From Candidatus Thorarchaeota archaeon (GTDB lineage: Archaea > Asgardarchaeota > Thorarchaeia > Thorarchaeales > Thorarchaeaceae), in the NCBI GenBank assembly GCA_029858305.1, contig JAOUFI010000020.1, positions 1 through 35,619 of the forward strand: a DNA stretch of 35,619 nt, given 5' to 3'. How positions within the stretch are numbered: the first letter of the stretch is position 1; every line of letters starts with the position of its first letter. This document shows, one piece after another, positions 1 to 8,471 of this stretch. The position numbers and the translations under genes were made by a program. Under the pieces are notes generated by a model that was not told the origin of the DNA, searched no databases, and saw only the letters and a list, made by a program, of their open reading frames with translations.

Positions 1-1
1 T

Positions 2-127
2 GACGTGGTGTGTATTGCAGGAACAGGACGAGGTGCCGATACAGCATGGGTGCTACAACCAACAAATACACAATCATTTCCTCAGCTTAAGATGAGAGCA
101 TGTCTCTGCAAACCACTCTCATTCTAA
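2..127 (+). CDS. Pyruvate kinase alpha/beta (C-terminal) domain-like protein, 3' end only
   Basis: An open frame enters from the left edge and ends at TAA 125-127, giving 41 residues. They include [16 protein letters not shown] and end in a CKP-containing tail. This matches what I know of the stand-alone proteins related to the pyruvate kinase C-terminal domain (PF02887 type), which end in a GTGRGADTA...KP...FFDL...ICKP pattern. Those proteins lack the catalytic barrel and their role is not established. The stop overlaps the dnaJ stop on the opposite strand by 3 nt. The rest of the gene lies outside the window, so the family call rests on this tail alone. Confidence 0.65.
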   Translation, partial: DVVCIAGTGRGADTAWVLQPTNTQSFPQLKMRACLCKPLSF

Positions 128-1161
128 CTGAAAACCTCTGAGAATTTGGATAGGAACTCCTTCTGTTCCTTTGTTGGTTTTTTCGGAACTTGAATCTTGA
201 CGCGCACCAACTGGTCACCTCTACGACCATCTTCAGCATGAACGCCCTTGTGTTTCATTCGAAACAGGGTTCCGCCTTCAGTGCCAGAATTAACCTTCAT
301 CTTGCTTAATCCTCTCATAGTTGGTACTTCAACCTCACCGCCCAGTACTGCAACAGAGAAGGGTATCTCATGTTCCATATAGACATGTAGACCACGTCTA
401 ACAAATATGTCATGAGTTGCTACATTGAACATGACAATTAGATCGCCAAAAGGTCCACGTCGTGCTCCAGCATTTCCACCACCAGAAATTCGAATTCCTT
501 GGCCATCTTCTACACCAGGAGGAATTGGTAATTTAATCTCTCGTCGCTCTGTCTGAAGTCCTTGACCTCTGCAACTTGGACAAGGAGTATCGATAGATTC
601 GCCTAATCCACCGCATGTGGGACAAGTTTGTGCAACACTCAAAAATCCCATTGAACGCGCGATTTGACCTTGACCACGACAAGTTGGACATGTCTTTGGT
701 GAGCTTCCAGGGGCAGCCCCGGAACCCTTGCAGGTCTCACAATGTATCTTTCTGTTGAAAGCCAATTCCTTCTCAACACCGAAGAATGCCTCTTCAAAGG
801 TCAGGTTAATCGAAATCCTGAGAGTTTGACCTGCTGCAGGCCCGGTTGGCCCACCTCTTCCACCAAATCCACCGAATCCACCAAAACCTCTAAAGATGGA
901 GCTAAAGATGTCCCCGAAACCTTCCATGTCGATGCCCTGCTCATCGGCAGTTCCCCAGCGATCATATCTTGTACGTTTGTCAGGGTCTCCAAGGACACCA
1001 TATGCTTCGTTGATGGTCTTCAATTTCTCTTCAGCAGACTTGTCATTTGGATTTCTATCCGGGTGGTATTTCTTGGCTAAAGTGCGATATGCTTTCTTAA
1101 TCTCATCTTGGGTTGCATTTCTCCCAACTCCAAGAATGTCATAATAATCATCCTCAGCCAA
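124..1161 (-). CDS. dnaJ: Chaperone protein DnaJ (Hsp40, type I)
   Basis: Co-chaperone that delivers unfolded clients to DnaK and stimulates its ATPase. From the chosen start the product is 345 aa. It has an N-terminal J domain with HPD at 33-35, a Gly/Phe-rich segment at about 81-104, and four CxxCxGxG zinc motifs (Cys 141/144, 158/161, 180/183, 194/197), followed by the C-terminal substrate-binding domains. The open frame extends to a GTG at 1170, but that GTG is part of a GAGGTG Shine-Dalgarno six bases before a TTG at 1161. The TTG start gives [12 protein letters not shown] and puts HPD exactly where E. coli DnaJ has it, so I prefer it. Last gene of the grpE-dnaK-dnaJ operon, about 24 bp after dnaK. 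It is slightly shorter than the bacterial protein. Confidence 0.95.
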   Translation of the reverse strand: MAEDDYYDILGVGRNATQDEIKKAYRTLAKKYHPDRNPNDKSAEEKLKTINEAYGVLGDPDKRTRYDRWGTADEQGIDMEGFGDIFSSIFRGFGGFGGFGGRGGPTGPAAGQTLRISINLTFEEAFFGVEKELAFNRKIHCETCKGSGAAPGSSPKTCPTCRGQGQIARSMGFLSVAQTCPTCGGLGESIDTPCPSCRGQGLQTERREIKLPIPPGVEDGQGIRISGGGNAGARRGPFGDLIVMFNVATHDIFVRRGLHVYMEHEIPFSVAVLGGEVEVPTMRGLSKMKVNSGTEGGTLFRMKHKGVHAEDGRRGDQLVRVKIQVPKKPTKEQKEFLSKFSEVFS

Positions 1162-1185
1162 GAATTCCACCTCTTCTTTTAGATA

Positions 1186-3075
1186 CTACTCGAGATCTTC
1201 AAAATCGACATCAACAACATCCTCATCAGATGTGTCGTTCTCTTTCGATCCTTTCTTGGTTTTCTTGCCTGCCATTTGGGAAGGATCAAATCCTCCCATT
1301 TGGGATGGATCAAAACCCGCTCCGCCGGGCTGAGCTCCAGGACCAGCAGAGCCATAGACCTTTTCTGAAATCTTGAAGATAATCTGCTGAAGTTCTTCTG
1401 TACCAGATTTCATCTTCTCATAATCATTTGCTTCGATAGCCTTTCTGACTTCTTCAGATTTGGTTTCAAGCTCCTTCCTTAAATCTGCAGGAACCTTGTC
1501 TCCCATATCCTTGACAAGTTTCTCTCCTTGATAGACCATTTGATCAGCATTATTCTTCGCTTCAATCTGAGCTGTCCGTTTCGCATCTTCCTCAGCATAT
1601 TTCTCGGCATCCTTCACCATTCGTTCTACATCAGAATCAGACAGGTTCGTAGTAGCGGTAATGGTTATTGATTGTTCATTGCCTGTAGCCATGTCCTTTG
1701 CCTTCACATTGACAATGCCATTGGCATCAATATCAAAAGTCACCTCAATCTTTGGAACACCTCGGGGCGCTGGTGGAATACCAATGAGTTGGAACTGACC
1801 AAGAGTCATATTATCGGCAGCCATCTTACGCTCTCCCTGAGTCACGTGAATGTCAACAGCGGTCTGATTATCGGCTGCTGTAGAGAAAATCTTGCTCTTC
1901 GAGATTGGGATGGTTGTGTTACGTTCAATCAATGGTGTTGAGATTCCTCCCAATGTTTCAATTCCTAACGTCAGGGAAGTCACATCAAGGAGGACAATTT
2001 CCTTTGTGTCACCAGTAAGAACACCTGCTTGAGCTGCTGCTCCAAGAGCCACAACCTCATCAGGATTGATAGTCTTATCACCTTCCTTCCCAAACATTGC
2101 TCGAACGGTGTTCTGAATCATAGGCATCCGTGTAGCCCCACCAACAAGCAAGATCTTATTCACCTGTTCAGGTTCCATCTTTGCATCACTAAGAGCCCGT
2201 CGAATTGGACCAATAGTCGCCTGAACTAGATCGTCTGTCATCTTCTCAAACTGCGAACGAGTGATTTCTAGATTGATGTGCTTTGGACCACTTTGGTCGG
2301 CTGTAATGTATGGTAGGTTAATCGTTGTTTGCATCACTGTAGAAAGCTCGATTTTAGCTTGCTCAGATGCATCACGTAAACGTTGCATTGCTGATAGGTC
2401 CTTTGTGATATCAACGCCTGATGTTTTCTTGAACTCGCTCACAACCCAATCGATGATTCGCTTGTCCCAATCATCTCCACCGAGCTGGGTGTTTCCGCTA
2501 GTTGATAGTACCTCATAGACATCTTGGCCAATATCCAGAATAGATACATCAAATGTACCACCACCCAGGTCATATACAAGAATCTTAGATTCCTCTTGCT
2601 TATCCATTCCATACGCAAGAGCTGAAGCCGTGGGTTCGTTCACAATACGTAGAACTTCAAGTCCAGCGATTTTGCCTGCATCTTTAGTTGCTTGGCGTTG
2701 ACTATCATTGAAATAGGCAGGGACAGTAATCACTGCTTGTTTAATAGGCTCGCCCAAGAATGCCTCAGCATCGCGTTTCATCTTGGTTAGAATCATAGCG
2801 GAGATTTCCTGAGGTGAATATTCTTTACCACCAATCTTTACCTTGTAGTCTTGTCCCATCTTTCGCTTGATCGATCGTACAGTCCTATCCGGCATTGACA
2901 CAGCTTGCCGCTTAGCAAGCTCACCTACAACAATCTCACCCTTAGGAGTAATCCCTACAACTGAGGCGGTGAGGCGTTGTCCTTCTGCGTTTGGAATCAT
3001 TGTTGGTTTTCCTGCCAACATGTATGCTATGCCACTATTAGTGGTTCCAAGATCGATACCTACAACTTTTGCCAT
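1186..3075 (-). CDS. dnaK: Chaperone protein DnaK (Hsp70)
   Basis: ATP-dependent Hsp70 chaperone of 629 aa, full length for the family. It starts at ATG with the classic first phosphate loop GIDLGTTNS at 6-14. A DLGGGTFD motif lies near residue 170 and [12 protein letters not shown] near residue 310. The substrate-binding beta domain carries the VTQGER motif, and a helical lid follows. The C-terminus is Gly/Gln/Pro-rich with a repeated DPSQM unit, and ends in an acidic tail (VDVDFEDLE) like that of bacterial DnaK. It lies 14 bp downstream of grpE and just upstream of dnaJ, so one transcript encodes the whole machine. DnaK is patchy in archaea and generally thought to have come from bacteria; the complete bacterial-type gene order here fits that view. 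Confidence 0.98.
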   Translation of the reverse strand: MAKVVGIDLGTTNSGIAYMLAGKPTMIPNAEGQRLTASVVGITPKGEIVVGELAKRQAVSMPDRTVRSIKRKMGQDYKVKIGGKEYSPQEISAMILTKMKRDAEAFLGEPIKQAVITVPAYFNDSQRQATKDAGKIAGLEVLRIVNEPTASALAYGMDKQEESKILVYDLGGGTFDVSILDIGQDVYEVLSTSGNTQLGGDDWDKRIIDWVVSEFKKTSGVDITKDLSAMQRLRDASEQAKIELSTVMQTTINLPYITADQSGPKHINLEITRSQFEKMTDDLVQATIGPIRRALSDAKMEPEQVNKILLVGGATRMPMIQNTVRAMFGKEGDKTINPDEVVALGAAAQAGVLTGDTKEIVLLDVTSLTLGIETLGGISTPLIERNTTIPISKSKIFSTAADNQTAVDIHVTQGERKMAADNMTLGQFQLIGIPPAPRGVPKIEVTFDIDANGIVNVKAKDMATGNEQSITITATTNLSDSDVERMVKDAEKYAEEDAKRTAQIEAKNNADQMVYQGEKLVKDMGDKVPADLRKELETKSEEVRKAIEANDYEKMKSGTEELQQIIFKISEKVYGSAGPGAQPGGAGFDPSQMGGFDPSQMAGKKTKKGSKENDTSDEDVVDVDFEDLE

Positions 3076-3089
3076 TATGATTCACTTTC

Positions 3090-3689
3090 CTATTCTGCTG
3101 TTTTATTTTCCTCATCGACTGTATCATTATTAGAAGATTCATGTCTATTTACGCAAACAATAGCAGGTCTCAAGACTTTCTCTTTAAGCATGTATCCAAC
3201 TTGATATTCCTCGGAAATAATCCCGTCAGGCCTCTTAGGATCGTTCTGTGTGCCCACAGCATGTTGATAGTAAGGATCGAATTGTTTTCCAACGGATTCG
3301 ATAGGTCTGACTCCTTCGATTGTCAATAGTTTATCCATCTGTTGGCGAATAGCCTGAATACCTTCCTTTGCTCCCTTTGGATCCTTGCTGAAATCAATGC
3401 CAAGAGCGCGTATCAGATTGTCATAGACATCCAATATTTTGAGAAGAATGCCCTCACTGGCAAATTTGGCTGCATCTGAGAAGCGTGCATCCATTCGTTT
3501 CCGGTAGTTATCAAACTCAGCTTGGAGCCTTTGTAACCTGTCAAAGAGTTCCTTAGACTTCTGGCATTCTTCTTCAAGATGTTCCTCAATTGGACTCTCA
3601 GGTATAAGTTCAATGACTTCTTCAGAATCGAGACCTTCATCAGACAGATCAATATCTGTCTCATGTTTCTCATTCTCTTTGTCAGACAT
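3090..3689 (-). CDS. grpE: Nucleotide exchange factor GrpE
   Basis: DnaK nucleotide exchange factor, 199 aa. The N-terminus is long and acidic, then comes a coiled-coil segment with ELFDRLQRLQAEFDNYRKR, the typical GrpE dimerisation helix. The C-terminal beta part contains FDPYYQHAVG and the VLRPAIVCV ending seen in the family. The ATG at 3689 is the first gene start on the - strand after the divergent intergenic region, so it is probably the first gene of the grpE-dnaK-dnaJ operon. I see no strong Shine-Dalgarno before it, which would fit a short leader. The out-of-frame ORF reaching 3757 is a shadow. Confidence 0.93.
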   Translation of the reverse strand: MSDKENEKHETDIDLSDEGLDSEEVIELIPESPIEEHLEEECQKSKELFDRLQRLQAEFDNYRKRMDARFSDAAKFASEGILLKILDVYDNLIRALGIDFSKDPKGAKEGIQAIRQQMDKLLTIEGVRPIESVGKQFDPYYQHAVGTQNDPKRPDGIISEEYQVGYMLKEKVLRPAIVCVNRHESSNNDTVDEENKTAE

Positions 3690-3911
3690 GCCAAGTTCAC
3701 TCTGCCTATTTTTGCGTAATGTTGACTAGCAGGAATGTACAGAAAGGGAACCGACACATTGGTCGGTCGGGGACTGACTCCTTGACCACAGTTCCCCTTG
3801 ATGACTCAGGCCAAACCTTATTCATTTGTAGAAAAACCTTTCGACAGAGGAATGATATTTAGTCATCAATAGAAAACATCATCTAGTGGGAATAAACGAG
3901 TGTAGAACAAC
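3690..3911. promoter_or_regulatory. Divergent promoter region between grpE operon and sirtuin gene
   Basis: 222 bp without a gene, placed to carry both promoters. It holds a short inverted repeat, ACCGAC (3750-3755) and GTCGGT (3762-3767) with a 6-nt loop. This lies 61-78 bp upstream of the grpE start and could be a heat-shock operator. An AT-rich GATATTTAG at about 3854-3862 could be the sirtuin TATA element. Neither is proven, and I find no clear TATA box for the chaperone operon. Confidence 0.35.
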
Positions 3912-4658
3912 ATGACAATCGATTGCAACATAGAGAGAGCCCGAGATTTGATATCAAAAGCGAAGAGAATTTCAGCTTTGACGGGTGCAGGTATTAGTGT
4001 TGACTCAGGTATCCCAGATTTTAGATCAGAAGGAGGTCTGTGGAAACGATTTGATCCTCATGAATACGCCACCCTAGATAGTTTCATGGGTAATCCCACC
4101 AAGTTTTGGACAATGGGGCGTGAGCTCGCTGAAACCATAATCAAAGCTGAACCAAATGCAGCACACCTTGCTCTAGCAAAGCTTGAGGATTTGGGCAAAC
4201 TCAGTGGGATTATCACTCTGAATATTGATAACCTCCACCAATTAGCAGGCAATAAGAGAGTAATTGAATTGCACGGCAATTACCTCAGAGCATACTGCAT
4301 TGAGTGTAAGATGGAGTATTTTGGCAAGGAGGTACATCAGAGAGTCGCTCAAGGAGAAATACCACCAAAATGCGATAAATGCGGTGGAGTACTGAAATCA
4401 GAGGCAACTCTATTCGGGGAACCTCTTCCAGAAGAACCTATGGAAGACGCGATTTCATTATGCCGTGACATAGACCTTTTACTTGTCATAGGAACGAGTC
4501 TAACCGTCTATCCTGCAGCATTTCTTCCTCAGTTAGCTAAAAACTCTGGTGCAGAAGTGATTCTTATCAATCTCGATGGTACGAATAAAGATAATGTCGC
4601 TGATATTGTGGTAAAGGGCAGAGCTACGGAGATTGTCCCTCTAATCACGGAATGTTAG
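3912..4658 (+). CDS. Sir2-family NAD-dependent protein deacylase (sirtuin)
   Basis: 248 aa, the usual size of a prokaryotic sirtuin. NAD-binding motifs are present: GAGISVDSGIPDFRS near the N-terminus and GTSLTVYPA near the C-terminus. The catalytic base is His121 in ELHGN. Zinc ligands are Cys129/132 and Cys154/157. Two points stand out. The usually invariant TQNID is TLNID here (Leu103). The Tyr-xx-Arg pair that marks SIRT5-type desuccinylases is not visible in the FWTMGRE segment, so a deacetylase-type enzyme is more likely than a class III one. In archaea such proteins deacetylate Alba and other targets. It overlaps the convergent gene by 14 nt at the 3' end. Confidence 0.92.
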   Translation: MTIDCNIERARDLISKAKRISALTGAGISVDSGIPDFRSEGGLWKRFDPHEYATLDSFMGNPTKFWTMGRELAETIIKAEPNAAHLALAKLEDLGKLSGIITLNIDNLHQLAGNKRVIELHGNYLRAYCIECKMEYFGKEVHQRVAQGEIPPKCDKCGGVLKSEATLFGEPLPEEPMEDAISLCRDIDLLLVIGTSLTVYPAAFLPQLAKNSGAEVILINLDGTNKDNVADIVVKGRATEIVPLITEC

Positions 4659-4983
4659 TAATCGTAAATCCAAACCAACTATACACTCCAAGGCCACCCG
4701 GGATAATAATCACGGAGAGGAAGACTGTTACTACACCGAGTAAGTAGTAATTATTATCCATCATCCAGAGTCCAAGATATGTGAAAGCATAAGACACAAC
4801 ACATGCCGTAAATCCTAATACAATCACAGCGGGCAGAGGAATTACAATCAAGAAAAAGCCGCCTATTTGGGTCCATAGCAAACCCACATTCAACATTGCA
4901 AAGAATCCTCGAACAGATATATAGACGATAATCGATACAAGAATTCCAATCTGTGCAAATGAAATACGAGCAGGTAGACTCAT
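4645..4983 (-). CDS. Small polytopic membrane protein of unknown function
   Basis: 112 aa, almost entirely hydrophobic, with three or four predicted membrane helices: roughly 12-30, 36-62, 63-77 and 80-105. I recognise no motif or family. ATG start at 4983, divergent from the CitG-like gene only 46 bp away, with a perfect palindrome in between. The 3' end overlaps the sirtuin by 14 nt on the opposite strand. Conserved charged residues inside the membrane are scarce, so a structural or accessory role is as likely as transport. The function cannot be told from sequence alone. Confidence 0.65.
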   Translation of the reverse strand: MSLPARISFAQIGILVSIIVYISVRGFFAMLNVGLLWTQIGGFFLIVIPLPAVIVLGFTACVVSYAFTYLGLWMMDNNYYLLGVVTVFLSVIIIPGGLGVYSWFGFTITNIP

Positions 4984-5004
4984 GATGGAATCACATTCCT
5001 GAGA

Positions 5005-5021
5005 TGTAAATACTATTTACA
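5005..5021. promoter_or_regulatory. Perfect 17-bp palindrome, candidate operator
   Basis: TGTAAATACTATTTACA: two 7-bp arms around a 3-bp centre. It sits inside the 46-bp gap between the divergent starts at 4983 and 5030. It resembles a dimeric winged-helix repressor site, and its AT-rich half could overlap a TATA element for the rightward gene. The symmetry is read directly; the role is inferred. Confidence 0.45.
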
Positions 5022-5029
5022 CTTATCTG

Positions 5030-6052
5030 ATGCTTGCATCACCGGACATCTTAAACGTGATATTATATAATGCAACCATGATGAGCGACATCATTTGGAA
5101 ATTGACAGCACTTGGGCAATTAGCGCTACTTTTGGAAGCCAGTGCCCCCAAACCAGGGAATGTGAACCGCAGCGCTCGTTTCTCCGACACGGATTACAGA
5201 CACTTCTTAACAAGTGCTTCAATGATGTCTAGAGGTCTTAACAGATGTGCGTTTCAAGGTATTAAGTTGGGGACTAATCAATTGGCTCCGGAAGAGGTGT
5301 CTCTGGGTGAGTTGATTGAAACTTGTGTGTTAGATTCATTGAACGGTTTAAATCAGAGAAATACAATCCTCGGATCTATTCTTTTGTATGTTCCATTAAC
5401 TGTATCAATGGCTGCAAGCCTAGTCAACAATCTACAGTTCTCGGTAGAGGATATTAGTAGCTGGCTTAAAATCGTCATCCAAAATGCGACTGTAGAAGAC
5501 ACTGTAGGACTTTATAGAGCCTTCATCCGTTCTACACCAGGGGGTCATAAAATCAAGGAGGCACCAGAATGGTCCGATGCCCATAGACGGTATGATTTTG
5601 ATAATCCTAATGTGTTTGACAACATCAGGGAAGACAATCTCAAACTTGTCGAACTCTTCAGGATGTCTTCTAATGTTGATGAGATAAGTCAAGAGTATGC
5701 CAACAATTTCAAATCAATTCTAGGAGAGGTCTACCCTTTCATTGCCGCGATATCTCACTCATTGGAAGATTTAGAAGAAGCAATTGTAAGAGCCTTTGTC
5801 TGGCTCTTATCAAAACGTCCTGACGGATTGATTATCAAGAAAGCTGGAAGAGCGCGAGCTGAAGAAGTTAGAGCATTAGCTGAGTCAGCTATGAGGGACT
5901 GGTCAGAAACCTGCGGGCCTGAAGAGTTAATTGTTAAACTAGACGAGGCTCTCAGACAGGAAGGAAATCTTCTAAATCCTGGAACAACTGCTGATATTAT
6001 TTCAACTGCTATCTTCTGTAGATTGGTGAGTCTCACATATCCAGAGAGCTAG
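5030..6052 (+). CDS. CitG/MdcB-family (triphosphoribosyl-dephospho-CoA synthase-like) protein
   Basis: 340 aa helical protein with the family signature EASAPKPGNV near residue 36, an RNTILGSILLYVPL segment around 115-128, the internal SKRPDGLIIKKAG motif and a C-terminal NPGTTADIISTAIF. In bacteria the family makes the prosthetic group of citrate lyase or malonate decarboxylase from ATP and dephospho-CoA. No lyase or decarboxylase gene lies nearby, and archaeal members commonly stand alone with unknown substrate, so I give only the family name. ATGs at 5078 and 5081 start just before the conserved domain and are credible alternative starts; none has a clear Shine-Dalgarno. A TATA-like TATTATATAA at 5061-5070 complicates the choice. 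The 3' end overlaps the next convergent gene by 4 nt. Confidence 0.8.
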   Translation: MLASPDILNVILYNATMMSDIIWKLTALGQLALLLEASAPKPGNVNRSARFSDTDYRHFLTSASMMSRGLNRCAFQGIKLGTNQLAPEEVSLGELIETCVLDSLNGLNQRNTILGSILLYVPLTVSMAASLVNNLQFSVEDISSWLKIVIQNATVEDTVGLYRAFIRSTPGGHKIKEAPEWSDAHRRYDFDNPNVFDNIREDNLKLVELFRMSSNVDEISQEYANNFKSILGEVYPFIAAISHSLEDLEEAIVRAFVWLLSKRPDGLIIKKAGRARAEEVRALAESAMRDWSETCGPEELIVKLDEALRQEGNLLNPGTTADIISTAIFCRLVSLTYPES

Positions 6053-6234
6053 CCAAGAATACCACCGTAGATAATAATAGCTAAAATGAACAAGATTATT
6101 GATGATGGGATTAGCATGATCTTCCCCTCATTTCGTTTAACTAGCCTACTCTCCTTGTTCGGTCCAAGCAAAAATCCCAGCAGAAGGATGATGCCCAAAG
6201 CAATCATAAATACTACAAGTCCCTCATGAGCCAT
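6049..6234 (-). CDS. Two-span small membrane protein
   Basis: 61 aa with two clear membrane helices (about 6-24 and 40-58) joined by a basic loop containing KESRLVKRNEGK. No family recognised. Support comes from the clean hydrophobic pattern, an ATG start, a well-placed upstream TATA box at 6292-6303 on the same strand, and tight packing, with its stop overlapping the CitG-like gene by 4 nt. The positive loop suggests both termini face outwards, but that is only the positive-inside rule. Confidence 0.6.
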   Translation of the reverse strand: MAHEGLVVFMIALGIILLLGFLLGPNKESRLVKRNEGKIMLIPSSIILFILAIIIYGGILG

Positions 6235-6291
6235 GTTGATTCACTTGAAACTCGACATCTGTTTGTGGATATTAACATAGTCATCATATTT

Positions 6292-6303
6292 GTATATAAA
6301 AAA
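6292..6303 (-). promoter_or_regulatory. TATA box for the 61-aa membrane protein gene
   Basis: On the - strand this reads TTTTTTATATAC, a near-ideal archaeal TATA element. A start of transcription about 26 bp downstream would fall near 6270, leaving a leader of roughly 35 nt before the ATG at 6234. No other gene on this strand fits the position. Confidence 0.5.
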
Positions 6304-6362
6304 GGAAATTCAGAAACAGAAACCACTATGAGAGAAACGGGTGCGCGATCGGAAGTAAAGGT

Positions 6363-6629
6363 CTAGACAAGAACCTGTCTAAAGACATGTTCAAATCTTG
6401 TCCGAAGTTCTCTTGCACGGTCCATATCAGCTGCGTATAGAGGCTGACGCATGTCATTGAGATTAGGAATCTTTGTGCACAGTTTTTGGCCCATAAGTTT
6501 CCTTAGTGCAAAGCTCACGGTTCGAGGTGCAAGGTCGACTCTGTTGCTAATCGCTTTTGGCGTCATTGGCCCTTCTGAGGTTAGTCGGTCCAAAACAATA
6601 ATTGCACTACGAGGAAGTTCAATAGACAT
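6363..6629 (-). CDS. Small winged-helix transcriptional regulator (MarR/ArsR-like)
   Basis: 88 aa, about the size of a single wHTH domain. Residues about 6-70 follow the pattern: LDRLTSEGPMTPKAISNRV as first helix and turn, LAPRTVSFALRKLMGQKLC as recognition helix, and a short wing with LNDMRQPLYAA. A basic C-terminal helix follows and probably dimerises. No cysteine cluster or effector domain is visible, so no ligand can be proposed. It stands alone, transcribed away from the dehydrogenase-nitroreductase operon. It could regulate itself or that operon through the 315-bp intergenic region, which holds an inverted repeat. Confidence 0.75.
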   Translation of the reverse strand: MSIELPRSAIIVLDRLTSEGPMTPKAISNRVDLAPRTVSFALRKLMGQKLCTKIPNLNDMRQPLYAADMDRARELRTRFEHVFRQVLV

Positions 6630-6944
6630 TTGCTTTGTACCATCCCTGAACTAATCGGGTCTTTCTGTTCCCCACTTTTATGTATATTCATCGCAATATA
6701 AGAGATAAGGTCACAGCATAATGACTCAAATATGGGTAGTAACTCAAATCTGAATATTAATCTTTTCAAGTCAAGAAATATTCAATCAATTCCTCCAATC
6801 CACTTGCACAGATGGCTATCGCAATTGATGAAAATATATGAGGCGGCGCCTAAGCATTTACTATTGAACATCCTGAACAAATCACGTCATATGTAGTAGC
6901 ATTCAAAATGTGGAGATGTATATTCAGAAATCCATTGAGCGCCG
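6630..6944. promoter_or_regulatory. 315-bp divergent intergenic region with an inverted repeat
   Basis: No gene seen. It contains a perfect inverted repeat with 8-bp arms, TGAATATT at 6751-6758 and AATATTCA at 6777-6784, with 18 nt between. A TATA-like sequence at about 6692-6702 on the - strand could serve the wHTH gene. GATGTATATTC at about 6914-6924 on the + strand could serve the dehydrogenase operon, giving a very short or absent leader. The repeat is a candidate regulator site. Confidence 0.35.
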
Positions 6945-6953
6945 GTGGTGAGT

Positions 6954-7940
6954 ATGTTGAAGAAACGTGTTTTCGTTACTAGAAAAATACCAAGTGAAGG
7001 ATTGGACATAATAAATCAAGAATTCCATACATCTGTATGGCCCGATGAATTTCCACCATCAAAGGAAGAGATTGTCGATATGGCAACCGATTGTGAAGGT
7101 ATGGTGACACTGTTATCTGATCCAATTGGAGCTGATGTCATTGACCAACTGCCAAACCTGAAAGTGATAGCACAATATGCTGTTGGCTATGATAATATCG
7201 ACGTGAAATATGCGACGCAGAAAGGAATTATCGTAACAAATACGCCTGGAGTTCTAACTGAAACTACTGCAGATTTGACTTGGGCTTTAATCATGTCAGC
7301 ATCAAGAAGAATTGTAGAGGCGGACAGGTATGTGAGAGAGGGACATTGGAAAGTTGCGTGGGGGCCAGAACTCCTTCTCGGTTCTGATGTTTTTGGTGCA
7401 ACGATAGGAATAGTGGGAATGGGGAGGATTGGAAGAGCTGTTGCTAGACGTGCAGCTGGTTTCAACATGAAGATACTCTACACCGCCCGGTCTGTTCAAG
7501 ATAGGGATTCAGAGGTCGCTGAGCAATTGGGCGCACAACGAGTTGATTTGAATACTCTTCTTAAAGCCTCAGAAATTGTGACACTTCATGTTCCACTTAC
7601 ATCAGACACAACACACCTCATAGGTAAGTCTGAACTAGCAATGATGAAGCCAGGATCGATCCTTATTAATACGTCAAGAGGACCCGTTGTAGATGAAGAT
7701 GCTCTATATCAAGCTCTTCTGACAAAGCAGCTCGGAGCCGCAGGACTTGATGTCTTCACCGAAGAACCTATCAGATTGGACAGTCCGCTTCTCCAACTTG
7801 CAAATGTCGTGCTTGCTCCACATATAGGAAGTGCAAGCACTCGTACTCGATCAACAATGGCTAAGATGTGTGCTGAGAATCTCCATGTGGCCTTATCAGG
7901 CGCAAAGCCTCCAAATATTGTGAATCCAGAGGTGTTGTGA
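6954..7940 (+). CDS. D-2-hydroxyacid dehydrogenase, glyoxylate/hydroxypyruvate reductase type
   Basis: 328 aa NAD(P)-dependent reductase of 2-oxoacids, closest in motif and length to archaeal glyoxylate reductase (GyaR). Rossmann motif GIVGMGRIGRAVARR is followed by NTSRGPVVDE. Catalytic residues line up as Arg242, Glu271 (in FTEEP) and His290 (in APHIGSAS). It lacks the ACT or other C-terminal domain of long SerA, so phosphoglycerate dehydrogenase is possible but less likely. The frame opens at GTG 6945, but that GTG lies within a GGTGGTGAG Shine-Dalgarno stretch. ATG 6954 gives MLKKRVFVTR, a typical N-terminus. The nitroreductase follows with no gap, so the two are co-transcribed. Confidence 0.9.
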   Translation: MLKKRVFVTRKIPSEGLDIINQEFHTSVWPDEFPPSKEEIVDMATDCEGMVTLLSDPIGADVIDQLPNLKVIAQYAVGYDNIDVKYATQKGIIVTNTPGVLTETTADLTWALIMSASRRIVEADRYVREGHWKVAWGPELLLGSDVFGATIGIVGMGRIGRAVARRAAGFNMKILYTARSVQDRDSEVAEQLGAQRVDLNTLLKASEIVTLHVPLTSDTTHLIGKSELAMMKPGSILINTSRGPVVDEDALYQALLTKQLGAAGLDVFTEEPIRLDSPLLQLANVVLAPHIGSASTRTRSTMAKMCAENLHVALSGAKPPNIVNPEVL

Positions 7941-8471
7941 ATGACTCATAATTGTGTCAAAGAAATTCAAGAGCGACAGTCTATTAGACGATTCTCAAAA
8001 GAACCTATTCCTGAGAAAATCATCGAAGAGATTCTCACGACAGGTTTCAGTGCTCCAAGTGCTGGAAATCGACAACCCTGGAGGGTGGTCAAAGTTACCA
8101 CTCAAGAGTTGAAAGATAAATTGGCGTTGGCAGCTGGAGGCCAGACCTTTCTTGCACGCGCTCCGGTTGTCTTCGTAGTATGTGCTGTTCCTCAGGAATC
8201 CGCAGACAGATATGGTGAAAGAGGTTTCACACTCTACGCACTCCAAGACACTGCCGCACTAGTAGAGAATATTCTCCTGGCAGTTCATTTTCTGGGGTAT
8301 GCCTCTTGTTGGATTGGTGCATTTAACGAATCAGAGGTTGTACATGTTCTTAATGTACCAACAGGGATTCGTCCTGTAGCCATCCTTCCGGTTGGAATGA
8401 TGGAAGGAAAACGTCCACCAAAACCAGCTCGAAGAGCGATAAAGGATGTCATCATCAAAGAATCGTTTTAG
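7941..8471 (+). CDS. Nitroreductase-family FMN oxidoreductase
   Basis: 176 aa flavoenzyme of the nitroreductase fold, probably a homodimer using NAD(P)H. The FMN-phosphate motif RQSIRRF is at residues 12-18. Further FMN contacts lie in APSAGNRQPW and in the C-terminal half with LQDTAALVENILLAVHFLGY and CWIGAF. The short length matches the compact archaeal and bacterial members rather than classic NfsB. The ATG directly follows the TGA of the dehydrogenase, so it is translated from the same message and probably by coupling. The natural electron acceptor cannot be told; the pairing suggests linked reduction of carbonyl or quinone-like compounds, which is inference. Confidence 0.9.
   Translation: MTHNCVKEIQERQSIRRFSKEPIPEKIIEEILTTGFSAPSAGNRQPWRVVKVTTQELKDKLALAAGGQTFLARAPVVFVVCAVPQESADRYGERGFTLYALQDTAALVENILLAVHFLGYASCWIGAFNESEVVHVLNVPTGIRPVAILPVGMMEGKRPPKPARRAIKDVIIKESF

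Noticed and set aside
742..3329. Several + strand frames of 60-112 codons opposite dnaJ, dnaK and grpE
   Set aside because: All are antisense shadows of highly conserved chaperone genes, with no ribosome-binding site or sensible product.
6327..6365. 12-codon ORF downstream of a TATA-like sequence on the + strand
   Set aside because: The same AT-rich element is better explained as the TATA box of the - strand membrane gene, and 12 codons carry no signal.
6954..7940. Dehydrogenase as SerA (phosphoglycerate dehydrogenase) feeding serC
   Set aside because: No ACT domain, length and motifs fit glyoxylate reductase, and it lies 26 kb from serC beside a nitroreductase. Not excluded, only less likely.
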